Below, one piece after another: positions 12,948-25,086 of a stretch of DNA of 64,000 bases. A program made the position numbers and the translations under genes. Source of the DNA: Umbelopsis ramanniana AG. Lineage: Eukaryota > Mucoromycota > Umbelopsidomycetes > Umbelopsidales > Umbelopsidaceae. The DNA is taken from the NCBI RefSeq assembly GCF_025399195.1, contig NW_026252141.1, forward strand, positions 105,454 through 169,453, read 5' to 3'. Numbering within the stretch: position 1 is the stretch's first letter; every line of letters starts with the position of its first letter. Under the pieces are notes generated by a model. The model searched no databases. It was not told the origin of the DNA and was given only the letters and a program-made list of their open reading frames with translations.

Positions 12948-12975
12948 AATAAAGAAACGAACATGTTTCTTTATT
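12948..12975. repeat. perfect 11-bp hairpin
   Basis: AATAAAGAAAC, a GAACAT loop, then GTTTCTTTATT. The arms are exact reverse complements. No gene adjoins on either side, so it is more likely a relic of a mobile element than an RNA terminator. Confidence 0.7.
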
Positions 12976-14239
12976 AACACTTCCTTTGACTCAAAGATCA
13001 CCGGTGGTGTATAAAGAGAAAACAATGAAAAGGATCCTACTGCACGAATTGCAACTCCACATCATAATGATTCTCTATGAACGACACCGTAGGAAGCGGA
13101 TAACTTTTTCGGTTTAAAGACGCAACAGGATCAGAAAGAGCGACATAACAGTGCATTCAACACCGAGAGATTTTTTTTTTTTAAACAAACTGCATACGAT
13201 CGACGAAATATAATAACATTGGCAGCATTGATCGACATGGACATTTAAAATATAGCCAGCTTGTCGACTTCTTTATCCTACTGCGATCCATGGCTTTCGG
13301 GCAGAAATTACCCCCAAATCTTAAGTTTGACAGTGTTCAAATTGTTAAGATGCGTGGTAACATAATTAATTAGCTGTGGCTGCAAAAGATAGGAACGAGC
13401 CGTTCAACCCCGGAGCTTCAACTCACATTACAAAGTTCTATCCAATCATGGCCGTTCCTTCCCTTTTCTTGACAAATTGGGTCATGAGTTACAACATCGG
13501 AGTGATATGTCGTGGAGTTGCATAAAGTGACAGGCCGAGTGGCATGAAGGAAAGTAAATGAAAGCGATTTTTAGGTCTACCGGGAGAGGAGATTTTTGGG
13601 ATGTCCACGGGAAAGCGCAATGTCCCAGGTTGCTTCCATGCGGCTTTCTTCCGTAGACGGTAGATTGTAACCAAAGCAAACTGATAGAAAAGCTTCGGTT
13701 GTCGGAATGTCAAATGGGAACGTTGAAGCAATTTGACTGGTTGCAGGATTTGTCAGAGACAGTCCTGGGACAAAACCGCTGTTTTCGGGACTTTAGAAGT
13801 TCCACTTCAAATTGAGTAAGATATCAGCTTATTCGCCTGCTTTACTAACCTGCCCCCCGCTGGCCTCTCTAATGCTTCTAATATACTTACCGTTATGGCC
13901 ATACTAGCGATCTATTCAGGGTATCGGGTTCATGCAGATCCATTGCCAATACATCGAAACGTCCAGTGTATTGACCTTCTGTAGGGTCATTGAAAGGTAG
14001 TATGTGCTATGACGAATGGTGGGTTCATGGAATATGAGCTCGATGATGGGACTTGGTAGCTTTTGGTGCATGTTGCTTGCTGGTCTGAGGGTAGCATATA
14101 CCCAAATGTTTACCTTTTTAGGGAAACATTTCAACTCTCAGCCTATCTTCCCACCTCATCTCTCAGCAATCAATATTAGCCTATGGAATTGTATGTTTGA
14201 CTAAAACTGAGCGGCTGGCCTTGTTCATTGAAAAATCCA

Positions 14240-14246
14240 TATAAAG
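14240..14246 (+). promoter_or_regulatory. TATA box of amine oxidase gene
   Basis: TATAAAG lies 85 bp upstream of the ATG, followed by a pyrimidine-rich leader. Confidence 0.6.
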
Positions 14247-14324
14247 CCCCCCACCTTTTGTCTGAACCCATTGCTATATTCCAAGAACCTCCCACCTTTT
14301 TTTCTCGATTACCACACTTCAAAT

Positions 14325-16506
14325 ATGACCTGTTGTAAATCCTCAAGTACAGTCGCCGCTCCTCATCCATTGGACCCGCTGTCAACAGAAGAAGTCATTC
14401 AGACTGCTGCCTTGGTTCGCCAGGACAAGGGTGAAGAAGACTTCATCTTCAACACCATCACTCTTCGTGAACCCTCCAAGGAGATCATGATGGCCTACTT
14501 CGGTTGGGACAAGTCCAGCCCAAAGCCCGCCGCCGTTGAGAGAGAGGCCTTTGTCATCATCATCGAGCGTCCGTCCGGTAACGTTGTTGAGGCCATTGTC
14601 TCTCTGACCGATAACAAGGTGAAGACCTGGTTGAAGCTGAAGGATGTTCAGCCTACGCTTACCATGGATGAGATGAACGAAGTAGAAGCCATGATCGTCA
14701 AGCATCCTTTGGTTGCTGCCGAGTGTGCTGAATTGGGCATCACTGATATGTCCATGGTGTATTGCGATCCCTGGGCTATTGGCAAGCATTTGTCCATTGG
14801 AGGAGAACGTCGTATTATGCAAGCATTCATGTATTACCGTCTCTCTGAAGAGGATAACCAGTATGCCCATCCCCTCGATTTCATTCCCATTGTTGGTGAG
14901 TATTGGACAGTGAATTGTAGCCAAGGATGATCTTTCATACTGATGTCTCTTTCCACTTTTCAGACGTTGTGAAAAACGAAATCATTGAGATTGAACGTAT
15001 TGCTCCCCGTGACTCCAAATTTAAGCGCCCGACCATTCCTATGGAGCCACACAATTTCTATCCCGAGTTCGTCAGCGATAAATACCGTAAGGACGTCAAG
15101 CCTATCATTGTGCAACAACCCGAAGGTGTTTCTTTCAAGGTCGACGGAAATGAAATTGACTGGCAAAAGTGGAACCTTCGCATCTCCTTCAACTACCGTG
15201 AAGGTCTTGTTCTCCACAACGTCAGCTACCAGGATGGTGATGAGAAGCGACCCTTGTTCTACCGTATGTCTCTTTCTGAGATGGTCGTTCCTTACGCTGA
15301 TCCCCACGCTCCTCATTTCCGCAAGCACGCTTTCGATGTGGGTGAATACGGTCTTGGTTTGTGCACCAACTCTTTGGCTCTTGGTTGTGATTGTCTCGGT
15401 ACTATCCATTACTTTGATGCTACCTTCAACGACCACAGCGGTAGACCTTTTGTTGTCCCCAACGCTGTATGCCTTCACGAAGAAGACCACGGTCTCTTGT
15501 ACAAGCACACTGAGTACCGCACTGGTCGTGCCCACACTGTCCGTGGCCGTCGTCTTGTCATTTCCCATATTGTGACCGGTAAGTGAATGTGGCTCCAAAA
15601 TTTGAAAGGGGAAAAATTGACTAGACACTAATTGAATTTTCTTTCATTTTAGTTGCCAATTACGATTATGCATGCTACTGGCACTTGTACCAAGACGGTA
15701 CCATCAACTACGAAATCAAGGCTACCGGTGAAGTCAACACACACGTTCTCGCTGAGGACGAGACTCCCGGTCCTTTTGGTATCATGGTTGCTCCCCAAAT
15801 CAACGCTCAGCACCATCAACATTTCTTCACCATGCGTATTGACCCCATGATTGACGGACCCAACAACACCATTGCCCAAGTGGATACCCAGCCCGTTGAC
15901 GAGCCTGTTGGTCACCCATTAAACTTATACGGCAATGGTTTCTACCCCAAGACCACCATCTTGAAGGATACCATTGAAGGCCAAGCTATGGCCAATGTTG
16001 CCACTGCTCGTTTCTGGAAGATCATCAACGAGAACAAGAAGAACCCTTACTCCAAGGATCCCGTTGGTTTCAAGATTGTTTCTCACAGCAACACTCCCCT
16101 CATGGCCAAGCCTGGATCTGTGGTTGAGACTAGAGCTGGATTTGCCTCCAAGACCTTGTGGGTCACTCCTTACCAGGAAGATCAACTCTTTGCTGGTGGT
16201 TTTTACTGCAACCAGTCCAACGGTGAAGACAGTTTGCCACAGTGGACCAAGGAGAGAAAGCCAATTGTTGACACGGATGTTGTTATGTGGTTCACTTTCG
16301 GTGTGACTCATTTGGTCCGAGTAGAGGATTTCCCTATCATGCCTGTCGAGATCTGTGGATTCACCATGAAGCCATACAACTTCTTCACCTGCAACCCCGC
16401 CATTGATGTTCCTCCCACCAACAAGAGCATTAACAAGAGTGTACACGCTTTCGAAAAGAAGGAGGAAGATGCTTGCTGTAACGAGATCGTCACTGCTGCT
16501 GCTTAA
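14325..16506 (+). CDS. copper (topaquinone) primary amine oxidase
   Basis: Exons 14325-14895, 14964-15578 and 15653-16506 give 679 residues. Known reaction: oxidative deamination of primary amines to aldehyde, ammonia and hydrogen peroxide, using Cu(II) and topaquinone. Visible catalytic features: the TPQ precursor Tyr in VANYDYACYW, placed right after the second intron; the catalytic-base Asp in the HAFDVGEYGLG stretch; Cu-ligand His pair in HQHFFTMRID; and the third His in FGVTHLVRVEDFPIMP. N2/N3-type domains precede the core (TITLREPSKEIMMAYFGW, PLDFIPIV). There is no signal peptide and no C-terminal SKL; the C-terminus ends VTAAA, so peroxisomal import is not evident. A CC pair follows the start Met and a second near the C-terminus (DACCNEI). 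It probably serves growth on amines as nitrogen source. Confidence 0.97.
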
Positions 16507-16858
16507 GGAGAAGGCGCCGGGAGCCCTTTGCTTAATACGCTTGTTTAATATTACCACCAAACCCAAGATTCCGTTGACCCTAGGTCTTCATTGTAATTTT
16601 CTTGCATTATAGTACAAGTTTTTATAAAAACCAGACATTTCTTCAGTCATATTGTGATGAGATTTAGGTGATAAGATCATGCCTGTGGTTCATTTTTGAT
16701 CTTTGGGAAATTTTTTCAAAAACCGTGGTCGGCCAACCTTCGGAAATATTCTCTTCGTCCAAAGTGAGATATAAGTTGTAAGGATAATCATGGGGACCGA
16801 CGCAATATTTCCGCAGTACCTCTTTTTCTTTCGAGGAAGGCAAGCTTAGTACTTCACA
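16507..16858. other. intergenic spacer
   Basis: Contains the 3' UTR of the amine oxidase and the promoter of the chitin deacetylase. Nothing else was recognised. Confidence 0.6.
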
Positions 16859-18954
16859 ATGGTCAAGTCGATCTTTCTAGCAGCTGCGTCAGCGTTTATC
16901 ACGCATCATCTTGTTTCTGCACAAGAAGGTGCCTTTCTCCCTTCAGCCGGCTCCAACCTCAATTATGCTTCCTATTCCTGTGATCCATCTACGTGTATTG
17001 CACCAGCATGCTATTGCGCTACCAAAGACCCTCCTGCTGGTCTCTCGCCTAGCAGTGTCCCTCAAATGGTTTCCGTCACCTTTGACGATTCCATTCAACC
17101 ACAACTCCTGGAAACAGCATACAAGATGCTGAACGTGAAGTAAGCAGGGAGTTTGTTTTACAGAAAAGAGTCTCCCACATCCAATTAACCTCGATACTGC
17201 CATGTAGAAATCCAAATGGATGCAAAGCAAAAGGAACCTGGTAAGTTTCACGGCCCTGCATATCAGCTTCAGGATAGTCGGGGTGAGTTCTTACAGGTAC
17301 ATTAGGTATGTGTCCCTCCAATACAACGATTATGCATCAACACAGCAGTGGTATGCAGCAGGCAACGAAGTGGCAGAGTATGTTTCATGATTATATGAAT
17401 CTAAGGCGACAGCACTACTGATCCATTCAACCCCATGTGTTCTATCCTGCAGTCACACCTTCTCTCACGTCGGCTCGCCTTCTGAGCGTAAGTATGCACG
17501 CTACGTTGTTTAAAAAAATTCAATCCGCAGCTAGCTATCACCAGTTCATAATACCCTTTTCCATCACTAGAGGAAATTGTCAGTTGTCAGAGAGCTTTGA
17601 ATGCGTATGCAGGCATACCATATGGAAAAATCCAAGGTTTCCGAGCTCCATTTCGTAAGTACAAATTAGCAGGGTGGTCAAATAGAATGGTATCCACTGA
17701 CCTCGGTTTTCAAAAGTCAATTACACCACAAACACTTTAAAAATAATCAAGGACCATGGCTTTACCTACGATTCCAGCGTCAGCTCCGCAGGAGGAAAGA
17801 ATTTTTACCCTTACACCCTGGATAACGGTCTGGCCAACGACTGCTGGAAAGGGGTTTGCGATTCGTCATTGAAGTTGCCCGGTCTGTTTGAGATACCAAT
17901 GTACTCTGTCACGGACGGCTCAGGCACAGAACGTTTGATGGATGTGTATTTGGACGGGAAACCTAGTGACGCTAAAGCCTGTACGTATGAGCGGATAGGA
18001 AATACCAGTCGGCGCATACATTAACGATGTTGTTGAACAGGGACGCTAAAGACATTTGAGAGTCACTATAATGGCAACAGACAGCCATTTGGCATCTACG
18101 TTCATCCTGGTAAGACTCAGCTGAACGAAACAGTATATCTATGCGATATAGACCACTTATTCATCGCCTCCTCATGTCAGCTCACTTAACCACGCAGGCA
18201 GGCGGACCAGATGCCAGCGACAAGCTCAGTGCCATCGTGTCGGCCATTCAAGAGATGGCAGCGAAAAAAGATGTGTGGTTTGTTACCAACCTGCAGCTTG
18301 TGGAATGGATGAAAAAGCCGGTGCCTGCTTCGGAAATGGCTCAGCAGCCCTACATGCACTGCGAGCAACCAGATATCAAGCAAGAGATCTGCAATGGCTT
18401 AGATGAAACAGGCGGAACTACAGCGGACAATGGTTTGATTAACTCGTAAGTGATGGCTAGTCACAACAAAGACATGGACATCGGCTAACCGCCTTACTGT
18501 TTTCCCGTTAAAAAAAAAAAAAAGGTGCAATTTCGGTACGACATTCTTCAAAACCTGCTTCAACTGTCCTTCGCAAGTTCCTACCGTAGCCAACCCTGTT
18601 CCTCCTCCCTCCATCGCCAAGGGCCAGTCTGGTTACAGAGAGATGTTGCCGGACAACTGCGAGTAAGTTGAACGGTAATACCAAACGCCTATACGATATA
18701 TGACTAACCACTACAACAGCTCAAAGTGGTGGGACCCCATTGCTGCCACCTGTCTGTGTAGTTCTTCCCACTGCGAGTATAAAGACACAGCCGTGATGGT
18801 GGACAATATGAACGGTGGAGCTGATTCGTCGTCAGGCTCCAGATCAAAGAACTCAATCATAGTGGGTAAGCCCCAATCGTCAGACACCGTGAAAGCCGAC
18901 GCAAAGATAGAAGTTGGCTTGATGGTATTGATGATATTATATGGATGGATGTAG
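16859..18954 (+). CDS. chitin deacetylase (CE4, NodB fold), secreted, probable GPI anchor
   Basis: Starts MVKSIFLAAASAFITHHLVS with a cleavable signal peptide, then a Cys-bearing N-terminal stretch. NodB motif 1 is VSVTFDD (catalytic/metal Asp pair) and motif 2 is HTFSH (metal His pair), formed after short introns. Motif 3 is GFRAPFLNY, and later motifs are DSSVSS and FGIYVHPAH-like. It is split into about ten exons by 50-90 nt introns. After the catalytic domain come a Cys-rich segment (CNFGTTFFKTCFNCPS, CLCSSSHCEYKD) and a Ser/Gly-rich tail ending in a hydrophobic VGLMVLMILYGWM stretch, which suggests GPI attachment. Known role: converts chitin to chitosan, the main wall polymer of Mucorales. 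Exact inner exon edges are approximate. Confidence 0.9.
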
Positions 18955-19103
18955 TTCAATGGTACATAAACAATTGCACACATGTTATGGTATGATAATG
19001 CACGCTAAAGCATTTAAGTGAAAGGTTAAGGAAATGTAATATACAGTAGGCTGGGATTATGTGGGGGGGGAAATAATGTAATGTGTAAACGCTTCTGCCG
19101 GCC

Positions 19104-22100
19104 CTAGTTTGCAATATAGTATAAATCTGCATTGCTTTGATGTTGACACAAAATACCTTGGTCGACAAGCTTTTGGAGCTCCAGCCCAACTCGTTGATCA
19201 ATGTCTTGTTGTTGTATGTCCATGCTCCTCCTTCCAGCACTGGCTGTCACCACCGAAACCGCATGCTCCCTTGACAACTCGCCTCTTTCGTTGGGTATCC
19301 TCTGCAGAGAGTCGATGACCATTTCCGAAACCTCTGCATTGACACGCTCAATCTTGTTCTTTTGATTCTCCTGCTGCAGAAACTTGGACCACACAGAGTC
19401 GTACGCACTAGGCTGGCTGGCCGATGCCTTGCCCGTTGCTTTACCTTGTGAAGATGAATCAGCCTGTTGTTCTTCGGGATCGCTACTTGCAATGTCTGCG
19501 TTCTATGGTCATCGTTTTTACAATAGTTAGTTGTGTTCATCACCATGATCATGCGACAAAAACCTATTACCCACCTTGATAGACTTTCCCTTTGCTTTCT
19601 TTCCAGTTGACTCTGTTTCTGTCGCCTGCTGATCTCGTTTAATGCCTTTGCGTTTGGCGCCTTTTGTAGGTTTGAACGGCTGATCCATGGGCAGAGAGCC
19701 AGCCGACGTAAAGCCACCAAAGCTTTGACTTTCCGGTGGTCCATGAGAATTGTACGATGGCTTGCTTTCCCGCTTCGTTGGGTATGTGTAAGGTGTTTCT
19801 TGATTGACATGAGGCTGAGTAGGATAGTCATAGGGCGATTCATTCTGGCTTTGTGACATGATATCCCTTTGACTACTACTCCCGTCTGTAGCATTCAATG
19901 GTAGCTCCTGGTTCAAACCAGTCATGCCTGCTGTATTCGCGTTATATTGAACACCAGACGTTGACGATGCAGGGCGTTTCGGGCCCAACTTGAGCGATTT
20001 TTTGGATGCTGGGTTGGCGCCAAACGTGGATTGCTTTCTCCCTTCATACACTGCAGCTTTGTTAAACGGTGCTGTAGCTTGCTTGTCGGGTCGAGGTGGA
20101 GCATAAAACGAAGTGGATTGGTATCCGCGGTCGTAGGTGCGATACCTATCACGAATATTATCAAAGGTGCTATTTTCATAGCCTTGCCAGTCATCGTATT
20201 CTTCGCCTTCATCGGAAGGATAGCGTTGGACTTCATATGAAGCGTTGGTAATGTTAGATGCTGCACCTTCGCTTTCTAGTACACATGTTTCTTCTGGCAA
20301 AGGACGATTCAGCAAGTGAGCCAGCCACTCTCTCGTACTTGCATCCAACATCGGAAACTTGCGTTGATAGAGGCTTTCAGGAAGATCAGCCAGGAAGTGA
20401 GTGGTGGTGCATTCAAGCCATTGTTGCTGCCCTATTCCAAACGTCAATCACAGTGTACTTTTCCTTTCACCCAACCATCATAGTACTTACAGGGATTGTG
20501 TCTCTGATACACTTCACTTATGTATAAGAAAGCTTCCGCTCGGGTCATTCCAACGTATAACAAGCGGCTTCGAAGAAGAATAAGATCAGCAACCGCCCTC
20601 CATTTCTTTGACAAGACATCATTCACTCACCATTCCTCCTGGATCTCTTTCTCAGTTGTGCAGAGTGCAAAAGGGATGACACCTTCCTCACAGCCTGTAG
20701 CGAAAACGCATGGCCACTCCAGTCCTACCAATTTCATCGCTTATTAGTGAATATGACAATTGTATGCTTCGTTTTAAGTGACATTTACCCTTTGCCGAGT
20801 GGTACGTCGATAGGGTCACGAGCTAATAAAAGAAACACGATATGAGCTATTACTGTATTGTATTGTATGCTGCAGAGACTGCCTGTCATACATACCTGTT
20901 TTTTAGCACCTTCTTCTTCTTCATCGTTCGTGTTTTCCAAGTCCAACAAAGTTGAGTCTAGAAATCTGACCAGAGAATCGTCCTGAGTCTTGATGTGAAA
21001 ATAAAGGGAAAGAGGTTATTCACCGGCGGCACATCTTCTTCAACATATCCTGCATTCAAATCAGTCAACTAACATTGTTTCCAGACAAAGTAGCCTGCTG
21101 CGTCCTCGTTTCGCTCGGATTCGCTTGACTGGTATCGTCGTCTTGACCCGCCGAGGTTGTATTAAACCGTTGGGCAAAATCCAGCAATTCCTCCACGTTA
21201 GACCAATGAGTTTTGAACACTTCTTTACCATCTTTATCATATTTGTTGTGCAAGTGCCTCTCGATGTTGGACTCTTTGATCACTGTTTCAACAATGATAC
21301 CGACAGAAGTCTAATGATGGGTAACATGTTAGAATAGGCAACGGCCCAGGTATACAATCACTATGCTTACTTTCCATACTGAGAAAGACGTACCTGAGAT
21401 TCGGCCAATGCTTGGAAGGAACTCATCATCTCTAAAAAGCTCCTCATTTCAACCACGGTCGGCTGGGGTAGAGATCGGTTCGCCGCACTGCCTCCACTTG
21501 AGTTCGCTATTTCAGCCAAAGCCTCTAACATAGACAGGCTCTTTTGTTCTGCCAAAGTCCTAACTCGCTTGACAGTAACATCACCTATGCCACGCTTGGG
21601 AACATTAACAATACGGGTAAACGCTTCAGAGTCGTGGGGATTGGCTGTCAGTCGAAGGTAGGCTACTACATCCTTGACTTCCGCACGATCAAAAAACCTC
21701 AATCCTCCACGCTGGGAATACCAAATAAATTAGAATCTACGGCACTGCATGTCAATCCAGGCGGCGCGGACTCCTACCATTCGATAAGGAATTTTCGCTT
21801 TGTTCAGTGCTGTTTCATAGGTTCGGGAGTGAGAGTTGATGCGGATGAGAATGCAAAAGTCTTCATGGTTGAGTATGCCATTGGAGTACTTTTCCAATCT
21901 CACTATCTCATCGACAATGGCATTCGCTTCCATATCAGGTTCTGGGAGCGTTAACCAGGATATTGGAACACCAGGACAATTGTTCGTGAATAGTGACTTG
22001 GGCAACCGGTCCTTATCTGAAAGCGAGCCAAGTCAATCGTCTAATATCACCGTTTGCTCTATCTACTCGCACTTTACCGTGTTGTATGACCATGCTAGCC

Positions 22101-23378
22101 GCGTCCAAGATATGGGTTGTGCTTCGGTAGTTTTCTTCAAGATTGACGACAACAACGTTGTCATAATCTGTCTGCATCTTTCGAAAATTGCTGATGTCTG
22201 CATTTCTAAAGCCGTATATACTCTGGTCAGGGTCTCCAACAATGGTAAGACCTTTGTCGCCCTGAGTCAGCAGCTTAATCAAATTATACTGTACAAAGTT
22301 TGTGTCCTGATACTGCATCCAACAGTGTTAATTTTCATCGACGATGACTTGTCGCACCACTCATTCAATAGCAGAACATTCTACCTCATCAACCAGGATG
22401 TATCTATACGGCCGAGCAATAAAAGGATGCTTTTCAAGGAGATGGCAGCCTTCCATCAAAAGGTCGTCAAAATCCTAAAAAGGTGCCAATCCTTGAGTAC
22501 AGGGATATCGGCCTAGCATCCTGGAATAATTCTCTCTCACCAATGCATTGCATTTTTGCAATTCCTTTTGATATGCCCTTTGGAAATGGAAACATTACAA
22601 CCATCATCCACTTTTGTTTTGGCAAAGAGTCGAAGGGTGCTATACCTATATACGATAGAGATCTTGCGCTTCTCTGATCCATGCTTTTTCATGTCGTTGC
22701 TATACTCCACATCGTACATGTCACAGGTCAGTGCTTGACACTTTGCTTTAGAGATGGCATGTCTATAAGTTGCTATGAGTGGTATTAGATCACGGCTAAA
22801 GGCTACAAGGGTATGTGCTAGATTTTACCTGGCTTGCCAAAAATCTGCAGTTCTTTGGGTAATTCCTTCAACACGGTTTCGAGGATTTTGCCACTATGGT
22901 AATAATGCTTAATTGGGAGGTATTGTCAACGTTTCCGACCAATCCCCCACTTACGACGCAGTAGTATCAGCAATAGTAAAGTTCTGCCGGATACCAATCT
23001 TTTGGCCGTACCGTCGAAGCAATGAAGAGCATGAAGCGTGGAAAGTCCCCATCATTAGCCGCGTGCTGTCTGATCCCAGTAGATCGTTGGATTGCAACCG
23101 ATTGCGCATCTCATTGGCAGCCTTATTCGTAAATGTCACAACGAGAATAGTGTCGGGATCCACATTGCGTTCCTTGACCAGCCATGCCACCCTAGTGGTC
23201 AAGACTTTAAACGTTGGTGAGCCCGCATGTTACTTTTTTTTTTATTGGGTCGATCAACCAACGACATACCTCTTGACTTTCCTGATCCCGGTCCAGCCAG
23301 AATCTGGAGAACCTTGGCATCGCTTGTTGTGGCCTGGTATTGCGCCGAATTCATTTTGTCCAAGACATGCTCCAGCAT
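19104..23378 (-). CDS. SF1A DNA helicase, SRS2/UvrD family
   Basis: Visible helicase motifs in order: Q-like (MNSAQYQATTSDAKVLQ), Walker A (ILAGPGSGKSR/VLTTRVAWL, split by an intron), Ia (VVTFTNKAANEMRNRL), FDDLLMEGCHLLEKHP, motif II formed by splicing YILVDE to YQDTNFVQYN, III (IVGDPDQSIYGFRNAD), NLEENYRS, IV-V (MRFFDRAEVKDVVAYLRL) and VI (LLYVGMTRAEAFLY). A long basic, low-complexity C-terminal tail runs from about 20350 and ends NADLYYIAN at 19104, like the PCNA/Rad51-interacting tail of fungal Srs2. Known role: 3'-5' translocase that strips Rad51 filaments and limits recombination. The start is taken as MLEHVLDKMNSAQ (23378); MNSAQ (23354) is an alternative. More than ten introns, about 1,000 aa. 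It converges with the chitin deacetylase 150 bp away. Confidence 0.88.
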
Positions 23379-23633
23379 GCTTAACGATGGTAGTGTCTGA
23401 ACAAAAGAGCTGAGCAGACAATGCAGCTTACCCAAAACGGTTCATTGTAGGAAGTTGAACGTTTTCCCCAATTTTTTAAGCCATTCAGTGAGCAACCGCG
23501 ACGAACCATGTCTGCTTTTTTGCAAGACTTTTCTAAATAGTGTACAGCGGCCAAGCATCTCTAGCCATCACTGCCCTCATTTTGGATATCTTAAGCTAGC
23601 CCTGACTTGTCTATCTTCTATCAAGCATAGCTT

Positions 23634-23643
23634 ACGCGTCGCG
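23634..23643. promoter_or_regulatory. MCB-like site upstream of the helicase
   Basis: ACGCGTCGCG, a full MluI cell-cycle box core (ACGCGT) running into a second CGCG, about 256 bp upstream of the helicase start. This matches the G1/S (MBF) site seen at PCNA in this window, but a single site is weak evidence. Confidence 0.4.
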
Positions 23644-23647
23644 TTTC

Positions 23648-24380
23648 TGAATCTGATACTTCATAATTGTTAGAAAGAATGCTTTCAATGCAACCGGTCT
23701 TTCAAAGAGAAGTTAGTACAGTGTATGTTCCCAATAATGCTTGCTTGGCCCTATATTTACTTCTTGTTGAGAAAATTAGCAATAAGCAGATATATCAATC
23801 ACAAGTAGCGTATGCATGCTTGCTATACTCTGTTGTAACTTCAACTCCAGAGCTTGTACGCAAATATTACAAGGAAGAATATCACGAAGAGTAAAAGTAT
23901 AATTCATCATTTTTTGTAGCAATACTAATTTTTAATACGACTACTTATAGTGAACTGCATTGTGAACGCGTCTAACGCGTCTGAGCAAGAAGTGGATATG
24001 CTCTTTGCAAAGGTAAAAGCCGAAAGTTCCAGTACAGTAGATACTTTCGATGAAGGTATCTGCCTACGATGATTGGGGGTTATACCTCTAGAGCAGATTC
24101 CCAATGGTTTGTGGGCACGGTAAACGTGTCCGCCAAATTCCACCAGTTTCAGTTAAGGGCCTATGAACTCGGTAAAGAAAGAAGTCTCAACTACGAAGAG
24201 CATGTGGAGGAGTTGCTGTGAGTAAGAAAGGATTGTCGCAATAGAAAAGACAGCTGGTGACTAACTATGACTGTAGATCGCAGACTCATATCATGCTGTT
24301 GAAGCCGGATCAAAGATGCAAACTTGCCCTGGCGATAAGAGACTTGTGGAGAACAGGAACATCTTGCTACCACCTCCAGC
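23648..24380 (+). pseudogene. decayed, internally deleted copy of the gene at 26164-28173
   Basis: Closely similar to 26330-27010 of the intact gene, from the end of its first intron onward: NACLALYLLLVEKIS, QSQVAYACLLYSVVTSTPEL, FAKVKAESSSTVDTF. It lacks the zinc-finger exon. It has a frame difference near 23730 (8 nt fewer than the intact copy), a 9-nt tandem duplication in GCGTCTAACGCGTCT, a loss of about 19 nt near 24055, and an internal deletion. At the deletion, sequence matching 27010 (AAACTTGCC) runs directly into sequence matching 27294 (CTGGCGATAAGAGACTTG). Similarity stops after GAGACTTGT. The open frames are therefore broken and no product is expected. Confidence 0.85.
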
Positions 24381-24412
24381 ATAGCAACTGGATTATCACT
24401 TTCTATTAATTG

Positions 24413-25003
24413 CTGATGCTCTTAGATCTGGCCTTTTCAACATCAAGCCAGAAGGGTAATGCAGCCAATGATTTGATGGGAAAACAGAATGCAGCATGCT
24501 CGGGGCAACATCAAGGCAACTACTAGATTGGATGCAGCACGCTTGACATATGCAGTTATCCTTAAATTTGGTGGTATACAGACTGGAAATATACTACATG
24601 AAGAAAGATGGGATAATACTGTCGATGCGCCACAACTTTGAGGTTAGATTGTCAATGAATAGATGAGAAGTATTAACTAACTCTTTTCCGTAGATTTTGC
24701 AGCAGTATTCCAATGTATATCTAGCCATGTTCAAGAAGAATCTGGAAGCACAAAGGAGCAATCACTTAAAGCATCCGGAAAAGCACTCACCGAACAGAAT
24801 GATAAGTACGATCTTAAAAAAATCAGCAATCAAAATCGACTGCAAGCGTACCAGCGAGCCTTTTCTCCTTACAAAAAGTCGCAGCTTCTCACTGTATTGC
24901 AAGGGCTTTGTTAGCTCTTTTCACTTCAATTCATATCAGTCTATAATTTCAGAGCACGTATGGAGTGCTATGTTGGCAATGTGGGAAGCAAATAAATCGT
25001 GAT
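24413..25003 (+). pseudogene. second decayed coding fragment, possibly same family
   Basis: Interrupted frames read LGATSRQLLDWMQHA, then a stop, then LNLVVYRLEIYYMKKDGII and MRHNFE. A GTTAGA...CCGTAG intron-like gap follows, then ILQQYSNVYLAMFKKNLEAQ and RSNHLKHPEKH. The pattern, a strand then a short aliphatic run with DG and a Met-rich segment, resembles the last exon of the 26164 gene (IYITKLLADGVYVMTEMATW), but identity is low. The shared ancestry is inference. Several stops make it a relic. Confidence 0.35.
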
Positions 25004-25086
25004 GTCAATCTGGTAATCCAAGTTTGTCTTCATTTTTATTTACGGTATTTGCAAGCTGGAACCATAGCAAAGCAGAGGCAGGAAGC

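Larger units (their letters stand above)
11703..14324. other. 2.6-kb gene-free interval
   Basis: AT-rich DNA between the VPS23 start and the amine-oxidase start. Open frames are short, lack splice-supported extension and show no recognisable motifs. It holds a 12-bp tandem repeat (12277-12312), two perfect hairpins (11863-11892 and 12948-12975) and the amine-oxidase promoter at its right end. No tRNA, rRNA or transposase remnant was recognised. Confidence 0.5.

Noticed and set aside
14382-15915. Long minus-strand open frames of 180-222 codons
   Set aside because: They lie opposite the amine-oxidase exons, whose family motifs and splicing are certain. They are antisense shadows of GC-balanced codons.
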